Source: Luzula sylvatica
Lineage: Eukaryota > Streptophyta > Magnoliopsida > Poales > Juncaceae
DNA: 64,000 nt
Direction of reading: 5' to 3'
NCBI GenBank assembly: GCA_946800325.1
Contig: OX326958.1
Span: 17,326,992 to 17,390,991 of the forward strand
Shown: piece after piece, positions 12,401-22,507 of the stretch
How the letters are laid out: every line of letters starts with the position of its first letter
How positions within the stretch are numbered: position 1 is the first letter of the stretch
Translations under genes and position numbers: made by a program
The notes under the pieces: model-generated
Told to the model about the DNA's origin: nothing
The model's input: the letters and a program-made list of their open reading frames with translations, nothing else
The model's database searches: none

Positions 12401-14110
12401 ACAAGTGTGGGGGCGGTACTTGGCCAAAGAGAAGGAAAAGACCCTCACGTCATCGCCTACGCCTCAAAGTCTCTCGACAATGCCCAACGAAACTACACCA
12501 CCACCGAAAAGGAACTCCTCGCAATTGTGTTTGCATTGGAGAAATTTCGTTCTTATCTTTTAGGTACGAAAGTGATAGTCTTCTCGGATCACGGCGCGTT
12601 GAGACACTTGATGAAGAAGAAGGAGTGCAAACCGAGATTGCTCCGATGGATCCTTTTGCTTCAAGAATTCAACCTCGAGATCAAGGACAAAAAGGGATGC
12701 GAGAATCTCGTGGCGGATCATTTGAGTCGGCTTCCATTGAAGATCGAAGATCTCGTTCCGATTCGCGAGGAATTCCCCGAAGAACACGTTCTCGCGGCCC
12801 AAGTCGAAGCACCATGGTACGCCGACCTTGCAAACTACATCGTCACGAAGAGATTTCCCCCGAGCTTCTCCAAGGCGCAACGCGACAAGATGAAAAGTAA
12901 CGCGCGATTCTACGTTTGGGAAGACCCGCTCCTTTTCCGCATTTGTGCCGACCAAGTAATTCGAAAATGCATTCACCAAAGTGAGGTACAATCTATTCTT
13001 TCTTTTTGTCATACATTACAATGTGGTGGACATTTCGGTATCGCACGTACCACACACAAGGTACAAGAATGTGGATTTTATTGGCCAACCTTGCATAAAG
13101 ACGTTGCAAACTTTGTGAAAGGTTGTGAAAATTGCCAAAAGACGGGGAACTTGAGCCGTAGAAATCAAATGCCCCTCAATTCAATCTATGTGTGTGAACC
13201 ATTCGATATTTGGGGCATTGATTTCATGGGCCCGTTTCCATCGTCTTTTGGCTATACTTACATCTTGTTGTGTGTAGATTACGTGACAAAATGGGTGGAG
13301 GCGGTACCAACCAAGCATGCGGATTCGAAAACGGTGGTGGACTTTTTGAAGAGAAATATCTTTCAACGATTCGGCATACCAAGAGTTCTTATAAGCGATC
13401 GAGGCTTCCATTTTTGCAATCGATATCTCCAAGGCCTCCTCGAGAAATACCATGTGAGCCATCGAACCTCCACCGCGTATCATCCTCAAACAAACGGCCA
13501 AGCGGAGGTTTCGAATCGAGAAATAAAATCTATTTTAGAGAAAGTGGTGAACCCGACACGAAAGGATTGGAGTTCTAGACTAGGCGACGCCCTTTGGGCG
13601 TATCGTACCGCTTTCAAAACACCAATAGGTATGACTCCTTTTAAACTCGTGTACGGAAAGGCGTGCCATCTCCCGGTCGAATTAGAGCACAAAGCCTTTT
13701 GGGCGATCAAGCAATTGGCCCTCGACTACCCGAAGGACGCATCGGCACGTAAGCTCCAATTGCTCGAGCTAGACGAATTCCGGCAAGACGCCTACGACAA
13801 TTCGAGCTTGTGCAAAGCAAAGGCCAAAAGATTTCATGACCGAATGATTCAAAAGAAAGAATTCCAAGTAGGGGAAAGAGTGTTGTTATTCAACTCTCGT
13901 CTCAAACTTTTCCCCGGGAAACTTCGGTCCCGATGGATCGGCCCTTTTGTGGTCACCAATGTGACTACATTTGGGGTTGTCGAAATTCGAAGCGAAGAAA
14001 CGAACAAAACGTTCAAAGTGAACGGCCATCGACTCAAGCACTACCACGCAAATTTCGAAACCGGGTGGATGGAGGAGCAAGCTCTAGAGCCCAACGACAC
14101 CTCACAATGA
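9500..14110 (+). CDS. Athila Pol polyprotein: zinc knuckle, protease, RT, RNase H, integrase
   Basis: The open frame has about 1,536 codons and no internal stop. Near residue 45 is a CxxC…H…C knuckle ([14 protein letters not shown]) belonging to the end of Gag. An aspartic protease motif, LDLGAS, lies near 370. Reverse transcriptase spans about 640-860 with VFMDDF as catalytic box near 815. RNase H spans about 950-1080 ([24 protein letters not shown]). Integrase spans about 1145-1420, with the HHCC region ([10 protein letters not shown]…CENC) and DDE positions in [14 protein letters not shown] and [11 protein letters not shown]. Together these copy the RNA and insert the cDNA. The long intact frame suggests a fairly young copy apart from the gag frameshift. 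Translation probably starts in gag, so the ATG at 9500 is only the edge of the open frame. Confidence 0.93.
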   Translation: MATNSQSRRNVEYRVNACSDLNVDMLNDKLEIIMKALGKEDTKKCGVCLANTHHTDECPSVIEDANAVYKKFDASNSYNPNLRNHPNFSWSNPNNAQPDPYRQAVAKPATYQHPNATQAVQKSFPTQDPNQEMKQMMEGMMSMMTSMKQELKQDNKQNMDSLKQEISSVRQEVSNTNRHVGNLETQINQIATRVNVIESQGTSRLQSQSLAPSEQRHVNAISLRSGKEVGESSKSKEVQEEKELEVPVPKKSPTQAATLPTQELETESIQVKPPFPSRLPKPIESNNDVLAILKKVEVNIPLLEAIKEVPRLAKYLKALCTNKRKTKGDELISVGESVSAILRLPQKHKDPGMFAIPCKIRQHELPKCMLDLGASINVMPFSVFKTLDLGPLDDTQVVIQLADRSPTKPVGVVEDVIVTVNGLYFPADFYVLDMNEGSNDSTPILLGRPFLKTARTKIDVHAGELTMEFDDEVIKFNIFDKLKEPIVGTLNLSAMDVVDDCVQEIMDSSLENFQWSSNPLFEEFEGYDNPTFEIEPDLEEEQGIGQALFLRDLEIPMQRAPSSIEQAPRLELKKLPFGLKYAFLDEAKTLPVIIASNLAKEQEEKLIEMLKRNKKAFGWTLSDIPGISPSMCTHRILLEDDAKPSREPQRRLNPPMMEVVKKEVIKLLDAGIIYPIADSKWVSPIHVVPKKTGMTIVENDEGDQVPTRVQNGWRVCIDYRRLNKATKKDHFPLPFIDQMLERLAGNPFYCFLDGFSGYFQIPVAPEDQEKTTFTCPFGTFAYRRMPFGLCNAPGTFQRCMLSIFSDYIAKFIEVFMDDFSVFGDSFDSCLDHLSQILEKCIESNLVLNFEKCHFMVSNGIVLGHLISEKGMEVDKAKIDVIKTLPYPKTVKDVRSFLGHAGFYRRFMKDFSKLAQPMCQLLKKDEKFEFGEKCKRSFDDLKEKLCSAPIIKSPNWELPFEIMCDASDTSVGAVLGQREGKDPHVIAYASKSLDNAQRNYTTTEKELLAIVFALEKFRSYLLGTKVIVFSDHGALRHLMKKKECKPRLLRWILLLQEFNLEIKDKKGCENLVADHLSRLPLKIEDLVPIREEFPEEHVLAAQVEAPWYADLANYIVTKRFPPSFSKAQRDKMKSNARFYVWEDPLLFRICADQVIRKCIHQSEVQSILSFCHTLQCGGHFGIARTTHKVQECGFYWPTLHKDVANFVKGCENCQKTGNLSRRNQMPLNSIYVCEPFDIWGIDFMGPFPSSFGYTYILLCVDYVTKWVEAVPTKHADSKTVVDFLKRNIFQRFGIPRVLISDRGFHFCNRYLQGLLEKYHVSHRTSTAYHPQTNGQAEVSNREIKSILEKVVNPTRKDWSSRLGDALWAYRTAFKTPIGMTPFKLVYGKACHLPVELEHKAFWAIKQLALDYPKDASARKLQLLELDEFRQDAYDNSSLCKAKAKRFHDRMIQKKEFQVGERVLLFNSRLKLFPGKLRSRWIGPFVVTNVTTFGVVEIRSEETNKTFKVNGHRLKHYHANFETGWMEEQALEPNDTSQ

Positions 14111-14363
14111 TGAGCTCGGCCAAGTCGAGCTCAAGACGTTAAACAAGAGCGCTAGCGAGGGAGGCACGCCCACGCATCAAAGGTTGTATCTCTCTATTAT
14201 CCCTCTTTTAGGAATTTTCGATTTGTTATACTTGAGGACAAGTATTCTCTAAGTGTGGGCGGGTAACATACAATCTTTGACCTGTATGAGCCCAATTAAA
14301 ATAAAATAAAAATAAAAATAAAAAAATCAAGGAAAATTGAAATTTTTTGATCTGGCCAGCAAC

Positions 14364-14777
14364 TCCGTTGTAACGGACCTCCATGTCCGTTATAACGGAC
14401 TGTACAGAAATTTAAAAATTTGCCTGGCGCCAAGAGTTCCGTTGTAACGGAATGCTATTGCGTTGTAACGGAGAGCCCTCTAAATTCAATTCTCATTCTA
14501 CGGCTAGTACTCCGTTACGACGGAATACAATTGCGTTACAACGGACCAAAAATAGCGTTGCAACGGACATGAAAGACACAGGAAATTGCGTTGCAACGGT
14601 AAATTCCAAAAATTTGCCAGAACTATGTGCGTTGTAACGGACCTCAATGTCCGTTGCAACGGACATACTCAAAATTTTCAAACTAAGCTACGAATAGTTC
14701 TCCGTTATAACGCAGTTAGTACGTTGTAACGGACCTCAATGTCCGTTGTAACGGACTTTACACTGCGTTGTAACGGA
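14364..14777. repeat. Array of 14 palindromic 14-mers, same consensus as 8075-8412 (3' array)
   Basis: Copies begin at 14364, 14386, 14438, 14459, 14511, 14532, 14554, 14587, 14628, 14650, 14701, 14720, 14742 and 14764. Forms include TCCGTTGTAACGGA, TCCGTTATAACGGA, TCCGTTGCAACGGA and TGCGTTGTAACGGA. Three times two copies are joined by the same spacer, ACCTCCATG or ACCTCAATG, giving a composite unit. The array sits between the end of pol and the purine tract and carries no coding potential. The stretch 14111-14363 before it holds only an AT-rich tail with the Athila-like phrase CTTGAGGACAAG. Confidence 0.9.
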
Positions 14778-14901
14778 ATAGTTTCTGGCAAGTTTTCTAT
14801 TTTACTTGAAATTTTCAAACATTAAACATTATTTTTGAACCCTGAGCATCAATAATAAATAAGTCAAGCATGAAATTGATGTGAATAAAGTAGTTTTTGT
14901 C

Positions 14902-14914
14902 TTTTAGGGGGGCA
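14902..14914 (+). other. Candidate polypurine tract of the Athila element
   Basis: TTTTAGGGGGGCA is followed directly by TGTGAAACC, which has the TG expected at the start of a 3' LTR. However, the next 200 bases do not match the region upstream of the PBS. The tract is therefore plausible, but the LTR after it appears lost or replaced. Confidence 0.4.
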
Positions 14915-15127
14915 CTGTGAAACCTTCCATACTTGCATTGAAGAAGAAATAAAGTAGGTTTTGTCTGGCATATTATGTCACATCCATTCTTTTATCATTG
15001 TCACGTTATCATGATGTTTTTTCTTTTTCACCCACAATTTTTCCTCTTTCAAACTTCCTTTTTTTTCTTCTTCCCAGTTTTTCTTCTTCCCTCTCTCTTC
15101 ACCGTTGTTTTCCTTTTTTTCTCGATA

Positions 15128-16130
15128 GATCATGGATGCAGTAGTGAAGAAGAGTTCCTTAATACTATTCATGTCTGTTTTGAGGATGGTTCAACTATTT
15201 CTGAAGTAGGTTTGAAGTTTTCATCTCGTGATGATGCTTACACTTTCTACCGTTCATACCAGGGCCGGCCCGGCGAATTGAGAGGCCTTAGACAAATTTT
15301 CGACTTTTAGTATTCGACTACTACATGTAATATATTACGTCCAAATTAAGACAAATTAGACAAATTAGAGTTTAAGATAATGAAATCCTAACCTAATTAC
15401 GCCCAAATTTTGCGCCCAAATTTCTGAAAATCCTGAAAATTCTTCATCGCCTGTCAAATTCTTCGTCCTTGCAAAATCGCGTCCAGTCCAGCAAAATCGC
15501 GTCGCAAAATCGAGTCGTATCGTCGTCATCGCTGACTCGTTCGTCGTCGTATCGTCTAACCTAATTACACCTAATTTCCTGAAAATCGCGTCGCAAAATC
15601 GTCAAAATCCCAAATTACGCTGTCGAGTCGCAGTCCAGTCGCAGTCCAGTCGCAGTCGAGTCGCCGTCCAGACTCAAAATCGAAGAGAGAACAGTCGCAG
15701 TCGAGTCGCCGTCGCGTCCAGTCGCCGGTTTTAGCGTCTCCAGTCCAGGTTTTCGCGTCCAGTCACAGTCTTCAAGTCGCGTCGCCGCTTCCAGTCGCCG
15801 CCTCCAGTCGCCGCCTCCAAGCTCCAGTCCAGCCTATCCCGTCTCGCGTCGCGTTTCGCGCGTCGCGTTCCCGTCGCGATCGCCGATATTTTCTTCTCTT
15901 TCTTTACTCCTGGGCTTAGAAATATTATGTGGCCTTTACAAAATGATGGGCCTTTTACATTTGCATCTCTTGCTTAAAGGAAGGGCCGGGCCTGGTTCAT
16001 ACTCGTCACTTAGGGTTTGATATAGTTAGAAGATTTAACCACAACTTTTACGGCCAACCATCAGACGTAACTTTTTCTTACAAATACTTTGAGGATGTCA
16101 TTACCTTCGACACGGCGTAGCTCACGAACA
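15128..16130 (+). pseudogene. FAR1/MULE-transposase-like gene remnant, split by a hAT element
   Basis: Before the insertion (to 15259) the plus strand reads SEVGLKFSSRDDAYTFYRSY, which resembles the start of the FAR1 DNA-binding domain of FHY3/FAR1 proteins and Mutator-like transposases. After the insertion (from 16003), one frame over, it resumes RHLGFDIVRRFNHNF and then YFEDVITFDTA, a stop, and LTNK. That resembles the MULE transposase segment YFGDVxTFDTTYxTNKY with Tyr changed to a stop. The frame offset, the stop and the missing sequence between the two domains make this a dead fragment. It could come from a MULE transposon or from a FRS gene. Confidence 0.6.
15260..15994. mobile_element. 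Non-autonomous hAT element (735 bp) with perfect 8-bp TSD
   Basis: The ends are CAGGGCCGGCCCGG and, inverted, CAGGCCCGGCCCTT. The direct repeat GTTCATAC flanks it at 15252-15259 and 15995-16002. The inside is unusual: from about 15430 to 15890 it is GC-rich and made of degenerate short repeats of AGTCGC and GCGTCGCAAAATCG type. There is no transposase, so it must be moved in trans. It interrupts the FAR1-like remnant. Confidence 0.9.
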
Positions 16131-16195
16131 AGTAAATTTCCATTGTAATTTAACCATCATTAGTCAATGCAGACCTGTACTGTTAATGTGAATTA

Positions 16196-16545
16196 TCATT
16201 CAATTTGACTTGACATTTTTTAATTAACATTCAACAGTCAATTTGATTAGTTCATTGTTAGTGTTCAGTTCCAATTAACTGTTTTGCCAATTTCGATTAA
16301 TCTTTGACAGCCCTTTTTGAATTAACATTGTCAGTTCAATTTGATTAGTTCATTGTTAGTGGTCAATTGCAATTAACTATTTTGCCAATTTTGAGGAACC
16401 CTTGACATTCATTTTTGAATTAACATTGTCAATGTAATTTGATTAGTTCATTGTTAATGGTCAATTGCAATTTTGGTTAACCCTTGACAGTCATTTTCAT
16501 TTAAATGTAATTTGATTAGTTCATTGTTAATGGTCATTGGATAGT
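16196..16545. repeat. Tandem repeat, period 98 bp, about 3.5 copies
   Basis: The word ATTTGATTAG begins at 16241, 16339, 16437 and 16510, followed each time by TTCATTGTTA. The first two spacings are both 98 bp and the last copy is shortened to 73 bp. No protein is encoded. The array lies between the FAR1-like remnant and the Ulp1-like fragment. Confidence 0.8.
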
Positions 16546-16548
16546 GCA

Positions 16549-16692
16549 ATTTTCCTGATAAAGTATGTCGAGAATATCGCTACATCGCTGCAAATGGGGT
16601 TTGGACAGAAAAAAGTTGATCCTGCTAGGAGATACATAGCATACAACATTATTTGCCTTCTCAAATACTATGGTAAGTTGAACAATGTTTGA
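16549..16692 (+). pseudogene. Possible C-terminal fragment of a Ulp1-like (C48) protease
   Basis: The frame reads FLIKYVENIATSLQMGFGQ, then a segment containing ARRYIAYNII, then a stop. This resembles the last helix region of Ulp1/SUMO-protease-like proteins carried by plant MULEs (the part after the catalytic DCG…). The catalytic residues themselves are not present, so the assignment rests on weak similarity and on the MULE-like context upstream. Confidence 0.3.
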
Positions 16693-17139
16693 TATCGTGA
16701 AGCAAAGATTGGAGTATTTTATCATGGAACAACTTAATTTGTGTTTGTGTTGGTCGTGAACAATTTGTAGTGTCTTTAATATGTGCGTTTGTTTTGGTTG
16801 TTTATGTGTTGTTCATGTCGAAGTCTTTTGTTGTGATTGTTTATCTGATGTTCTTGTTTTTTTTGTTCTTTTTGTTGTCTGGAACAATTTGCTAAGTTGA
16901 ACATTTTTGTTTTTTATGTTATTTAATAATGTTTCCATTCCTTCAATAAAATTACCAATTAACACTATTTTAATAAAAATTATAAAAAATTAAGTTAATT
17001 CATATTATTTAAACAATGATCAATAAAAAACCCTAAACAATGAAAAAAATAAGGATATAATAAGGATATGAAAAATAATAATAACAACAAACATTGTTCA
17101 ATAAAACCAAAATTGATGTTTTAAAAAAGTAACAAGAAA

Positions 17140-17800
17140 CATTTTTCCAAAAATATAAAAAAGAACATTTTTCAATAAACATTGTTCAATAAAATTACAA
17201 AAATATAAGGTAATACAAATAACATTTTCTAGTAAAAGCATATATCTTTTTTTCCTGAAAATAAAAGTTTAGAATAATATACACACTGTTCACCCACATT
17301 TGCAAGAAAAGAAAAGTTCATACAAATAAAAATTTCTAGTAAAACCATACATCTTTTTTTCATAAAAACAAAAGTTCTCAATAAACAATGTTCAATTACA
17401 TTTTAAAAAAAAAATAAGTTAATGTAAATAACATTTTCTAGTAAAACCATATATCTTTTTTTCATGAAATCAAGAATTTAGAATAAATACTGTTCATCAA
17501 AAATTACAAAAAAAATAAGGTAATATAAATAACATTTTCTAGTAAATTCATATATGTTTTTTTCGTAAAAACAAAAGGTTACAATAAACACTGTTCAATT
17601 ACATTTTAAAAAACAAATAAGTTAATGTAAATAACATTTTCAATTAAACCATACATCTTTTATTCATAAAAACAAAAGTTTAGAATAAACATTGTTCAAC
17701 AAAAATTACAAAAAAAATAAGGTAATATAAATAACATTTTCTAGTAAAACCATATATCTTTTTTTTTTCGTAAAAACAGAAGTTTACCATAAAAACTGTG
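17140..17800. repeat. Tandem repeat, period about 102 bp, about six copies
   Basis: The word AACATTTTCTAGTAAA or a close variant begins near 17221, 17327, 17430, 17531, 17633 and 17733. Each unit also contains a TGTTCAA stretch and an A-rich run. No coding potential is seen. The surrounding interval 16693-18009 is otherwise low-complexity AT-rich DNA. Confidence 0.75.
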
Positions 17801-18009
17801 CAGCAAGGAGAAAAATTAAAAAAAATTGCTGAAAAATCAGTGCACAGTAGTAATTTGAAATAATATTTTTAAGTAATAAAAATTACGAAATTAAAAATAA
17901 ACACTGCAAAACCCTAAACCATTTTGAGGACTGAATTGAAACCAGATATGCAAACTGAAACCAGCAATAAACGCGGTAGATCAATTATAACTGCTAAAAA
18001 TTAAGATAA

Positions 18010-20064
18010 CTAGCATTACCCCCGCGCAATTGCGCGGGGCTGTTCGGGTTTATAAGTAATGTAGTTGAAAAAAATTGTTGTTCATTTTGTGTATGTGACT
18101 TTCTTTTTGTAATCATTATTATATGTGTAATTTAGTGTGTTGTGTGCGAGTGAAATTTTGTAGCAAAAATCGTTTGAATATTTTAAGAGCCGGATTTCTT
18201 GAATAATTCAAACGGTTATTGCTAAAAAAATTATCTATATTTTATACTTCATAAGTAAAATAAGGAAAAAGAACGAATGAGTCGTAATGAAATTTATTTA
18301 GAACATAATAGTTCAGAAAACATTGCTGAAAAAGAGAGTGTTTTTAATTTCACAAATCCTTAATTTCGCTACATATTTAGCACAAATATTTTTCGTCCTT
18401 TGTGTGGTCAGCCAACAACAAAGTTTGACGATGTCATCGCTAACCGTTTCGTTCGAACCTTTAATTTAAATTATGTCATGATTATTCGCACATCCATGAT
18501 TTGGTATATTTTTAACCCCCTAATTATTTTTGGATATTATAAAAAATTCTCTATCTTTTCGTAAACTCCACAAAAAAAAAACTCTTTACCAAACTTTTAT
18601 TTTAAAATACTCCTTATGGATGATATTAATTTTTTTTTTCCCAAAATACCCTCCAAATCTCATATGTAATAATTAAAACTTATTTTTGTTATTTTTTATT
18701 AATTTTAAGAAAATTCATAAACACTTCTTAACACGTAGTGATTTAAAAAAATTTAAATTATTACATATTTTGTTTATATAATTTTAATATTACATTCTTT
18801 ATTCATAAAAAAAACTAACATTAAATGATAATAAATAAACATCTTGCAAATATATTCATAGAAAATATCTATTTAAACATCTATTTTTTATTTTAGTTTT
18901 CTTTTTATGTATTTTTTAATAGTTTTGTGATATTTTATTTTTAAATATTTGCAAGATGTTGTTTTATTAATATTGTTCAACTTATTATAATTTCATTTTA
19001 GTTTTTCAAGAAAAATAATAAAGGACCAAAATGTAAATTTTAAAACTTCGAAGGACCAAAATGCAAATATAAAGGACCAAAATGTGAAAAAAGGACCAAA
19101 ATATAATTTTTTTAAAAAAATAGGACCAATTTGAGGCCCCTGGACTAAAATGTAAATTTCAAAACTTCGAAGGGCCAAAATGCAAATAGAAAGGACCAAA
19201 ATATAAAAAAAAGGACCAAAATATAATTTTTTTCGAAAAAAGGACCAATTTGTAAATAAAAAAGGACCAAAATATTAAAAAAATATTTTTTTTTACAAAT
19301 AGGCCCCTGGTGACGTGGCTGCACCAGGCAAGAAAAATAATAAAGGACCAAAATATAAATTTTAAAACTTCGAAGGACCAAAATGTGAAAAAAAGACCAA
19401 AATATAATTTTTTTTAAAAAATAGGACCAATTTGAGGCCCCTGGACATAAATGTAAATTTCAAAAACTTTGAAGGGCCAAAATGCAAATATAACGAACCA
19501 AAATGTAAAAAAAAGGATCAAACTGTAATTTTTTTTCTAAAAAAGGACCAAAATGTAAAAAAAATATTTGTTTTTACAAATAGGCCCCTGGTGACGTGGC
19601 TGCACCAAGAGGCAAAAGGACCAATTTGTAAATAAAAAAGGACCAAAATGTAAAAAAAATATTTTTTTTTACAAATAGACCCCTGGTGACGTGGCTGCAT
19701 CAGGCAAGAAAAATAATAAAGGACCAAAATATAAATTTTAAAACTTCGAAGGACCAAAATGCAAATATAAAGGACCAAAATGTGAAAAAAGGACCAAAAT
19801 ATAATTTTTTTAAAAAAATAGGACCAATTTGAGGTCCCTGGACTAGAATATAAATTTCAAAACTTCGAAGGGCCAAAATGCAACTATAAAGGACCAAAAT
19901 GTAAAAAAAAGAACCAAAATATAATTTTTTTTCGAAAAAAAAAACCAATTTGTAAATAAGAAAAGACCAAAATGTAAAAAAAATATTTTTTTTTACAAAT
20001 AGGCCCCTGGTGACGTGGCTGCACCAGGAGGCAGCGAATCCCCTTGCATTATATATAAGATAGA
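18010..20064 (-). mobile_element. Non-autonomous Helitron 1 (about 2.06 kb)
   Basis: On the minus strand the element starts TCTATCTTATATATAATGC and ends with a hairpin followed by GTAATGCTAG, then T. The hairpin, at 18020-18039, is the perfect 20-bp palindrome CCCCGCGCAATTGCGCGGGG. A 5' TC, a 3' hairpin plus CTAG, insertion between A and T, and no target duplication are the Helitron hallmarks. There is no Rep/helicase. From 18990 to 20030 it is a minisatellite of GGACCAAAATGTAAAT-like units, which also generates the short minus-strand ORFs seen there. Within it the word GACGTGGCTGCACCAGG recurs four times. Confidence 0.85.
18990..20030. repeat. GGACCAAAATGTAAAT minisatellite inside Helitron 1
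   Basis: Units of roughly 18-22 bp, all variants of AAAGGACCAAAATGTAAAT, are repeated dozens of times. A larger block ending in CCCCTGGTGACGTGGCTGCA is present four times (near 19305, 19587, 19680 and 20005). The same minisatellite appears in inverted sense at 23207-23575 and again at 28445-28910. Confidence 0.85.
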
Positions 20065-22507
20065 TAATTCCACAGTTCAATAAACGTTGAAACCAACAAT
20101 GCCAATGCAAAACAATCACTGTGTAAATATATGCTGAATCTTAAAGAAGGAATTGCAAAATCACGTCAAATAAACAACAATTAACATTAAAAAACATACA
20201 AAAAACTGAATTAACGCCAACAAAGACTAGAATCAGGAGAATTTAATTGGAGTTCGCCAAAAAGAAAAGTTATTCATATCTCAAAAAACTATAAAGTGAG
20301 CATCATTTAATCCATAAATTGACTGTACAAAGAATTAAAAATACACATCTCATATTTATAGGGTATAAGATTTTCAAAATTCAAATTTCAATGGATTTCC
20401 CTCCCTCAGATGTTAACTTCTAAACCCACCTAACCACATTTATTACAGCCCCCTACATAGCAATTAATTATTACCTATTTACAGGCTATTAATTGATAAG
20501 TCTGACACATGCATTAAATTAGTGTAAAATTTTATGGGCTTTAAGATTTAACTGACAAGGCCCGTTAAACGCTAAACGCAAAGAATAAAAAATCCCTTTA
20601 GGGGCCTGGCAAAATAAGCTCGTATGGTTGAACGGGTGCACTTTCCAACACATCGTCAATGCTGGGGGATATATTAAGGGGACATACATCATCACTCATA
20701 TATATATATATAAACTGTGGCCATAAGAAATCAATAATTAACCAATTATCTAAATTTTTCCACGCATATTGTAATGTAGCAGTTCAAATTGTGATGACGA
20801 GAAATAAAAAGATTCGTTCGATGAAAAAAAAAAATTTGGATACATTAATTATTAACATTAAATATGATTTTTGATTTTAAAAACGAAAATTTCTATTTGA
20901 AAAGTTAAATTATTTTTCGTGTTTATAAAAAGTTCCAAGACTAGTTAACATAAAAAAACGATTAATACAAAATTTACAACACTATATATAGTTGGTTGAA
21001 AAAAAAATTAATACTATGGGAATAATGTACCAGAGAGTTGATTGAAAGAATGTGTTTGCAATATCTCAATAGTGAGAATTTTTTTTAAATATTAAGAGAA
21101 ATTATATTTTCTGTTAAGAATTCCACTTAATTTAATATTTAGTATGTGATAACACACTACAGCAATAGAGAAGTAAAACGACAAAAGTTATCATTAATAT
21201 GATATATTTTGTTGTTATGCCAGTTATTGGGGATTAAATATACCTTGTTAATTGTTATTTATTGGGGGTAAATTTTGTTCTTATATCAGTAAATCTTTAT
21301 TCATGCCATATTTAACTTTTATCTTCTGTGATATTAATTGATTATATACTCAAAACGGATTTTCTTCAATTTTATGGTATAATTTGAAGGACCCTAGGAT
21401 TTATATATTGATCATACTTGGCTAAAGGGTTTCGAGGATTATGTAAAAGATGATTTCTTTATTTATGTTACATTTAAGATACAAAGACATCCTGTAAATT
21501 GGGGTTCATTTCTTGCTTAATTATCAAATTTTCTCCCCCAATTAAGCAAAATTGAAAAGCATGTTTCTCTAAATCAAATTAAAATCAAAAGGATTTATTA
21601 ATTTAAAGAAGAGTATTTGAATGTAGTGAGAGATTTTAGAAGCAAAACCATGGAGAAAGAGGTAAATAAGCTTCCACGTTAAACTCACCGAAATTGAATG
21701 TATGCCTCCATGACTGGGCTGCTTTGAGCAATAATCATTTCTCAATCAACCAAAGGTGTGGTAAGGCAAAAATAAATAAAGAACACAAAACAATTAAGAA
21801 ACAGAGAAAATGAATTAAAAATGAATGAGAAAAGAAGACGAACCCTAAATCTAGAACAATATCGTCGTGGCGGTGGAGGTTGATGAAGAAAGAGGTATTC
21901 TATATATATAGTACGAGGGACTAATTGGGCCTGGCCTGATTATAGTAAATAGGAATATATTTATGGACTGGACTGTATTCGGCCTAAATATAGGTTATTT
22001 CCACAAATTTGATACGATATGAATATGATAATAATTACGGATATATAACTAAAACCAACCAAAACAATAAAAATATCATAAATTTATTCTAAAATTATTC
22101 TAAAATTAATTTATAAGTATCTAGTAGTTTCATATATAATTTATTTAAAATATTATGGATCAAAATATATAATGGGCCGAAGTATCATAAATGGAGTATT
22201 TCAATAATATCTTAGAATTATCTCCAGCATTATCATTCCATATTTTTTCGTATTCGAAAAGAAAAAAATATTAAAATATTCGAATATGTCAAGTGACGTA
22301 TCCGATATGTGATCGTATTGCACACGTATTCGTATCGGATACGCATATTCTCTAAAATACTTTTACATTTTTGAAATATCATAATAAGATAGCCAATTTG
22401 GTATTATCAAAAAACACATCGCCTCAACTTTTTACCCAATTAAGCATTTGTTAAGCTTTACTTTACTTGTTTCATTTAAATGGAAAAGTAAAACAAAAAT
22501 ATACTAT
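20065..22507. other. Gene-free AT-rich stretch
   Basis: I see no supportable gene. A (TA)n run lies at about 20697-20712. A minus-strand ATG near 21745 opens a 17-codon frame ending at a GTGAGT donor-like site, but nothing continues it, so it is not called. Confidence 0.4.

Larger units (their letters stand above)
7300..14917 (+). mobile_element. Athila-clade Ty3/gypsy LTR retrotransposon, 3' LTR not found
   Basis: In order the element shows a promoter with TATA box, a long leader or LTR, a tRNA-Asp-type primer binding site, gag, a pol encoding protease, reverse transcriptase, RNase H and integrase, a non-coding tail and a purine-rich tract. Domain order (integrase last), the PBS and the RT text (for example [14 protein letters not shown] and [10 protein letters not shown]) place it in the Athila branch. 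The bases before the PBS should be the end of the 5' LTR. I cannot find that sequence again downstream, so the 3' LTR is missing or lies outside recognition, and the left edge of the 5' LTR cannot be fixed. No env-like ORF follows pol. Confidence 0.85.

Noticed and set aside
18993..20119. Several minus-strand ORFs rich in Ile, Leu, Phe and Trp that look like membrane proteins
   Set aside because: They are translations of the GGACCAAAATGTAAAT minisatellite in Helitron 1. The hydrophobic pattern comes from the repeat, and the frames restart with each unit.
21690..21760. Minus-strand ATG with 17 codons before a GTGAGT donor-like site
   Set aside because: No second exon, no recognisable protein and no promoter support; could occur by chance.
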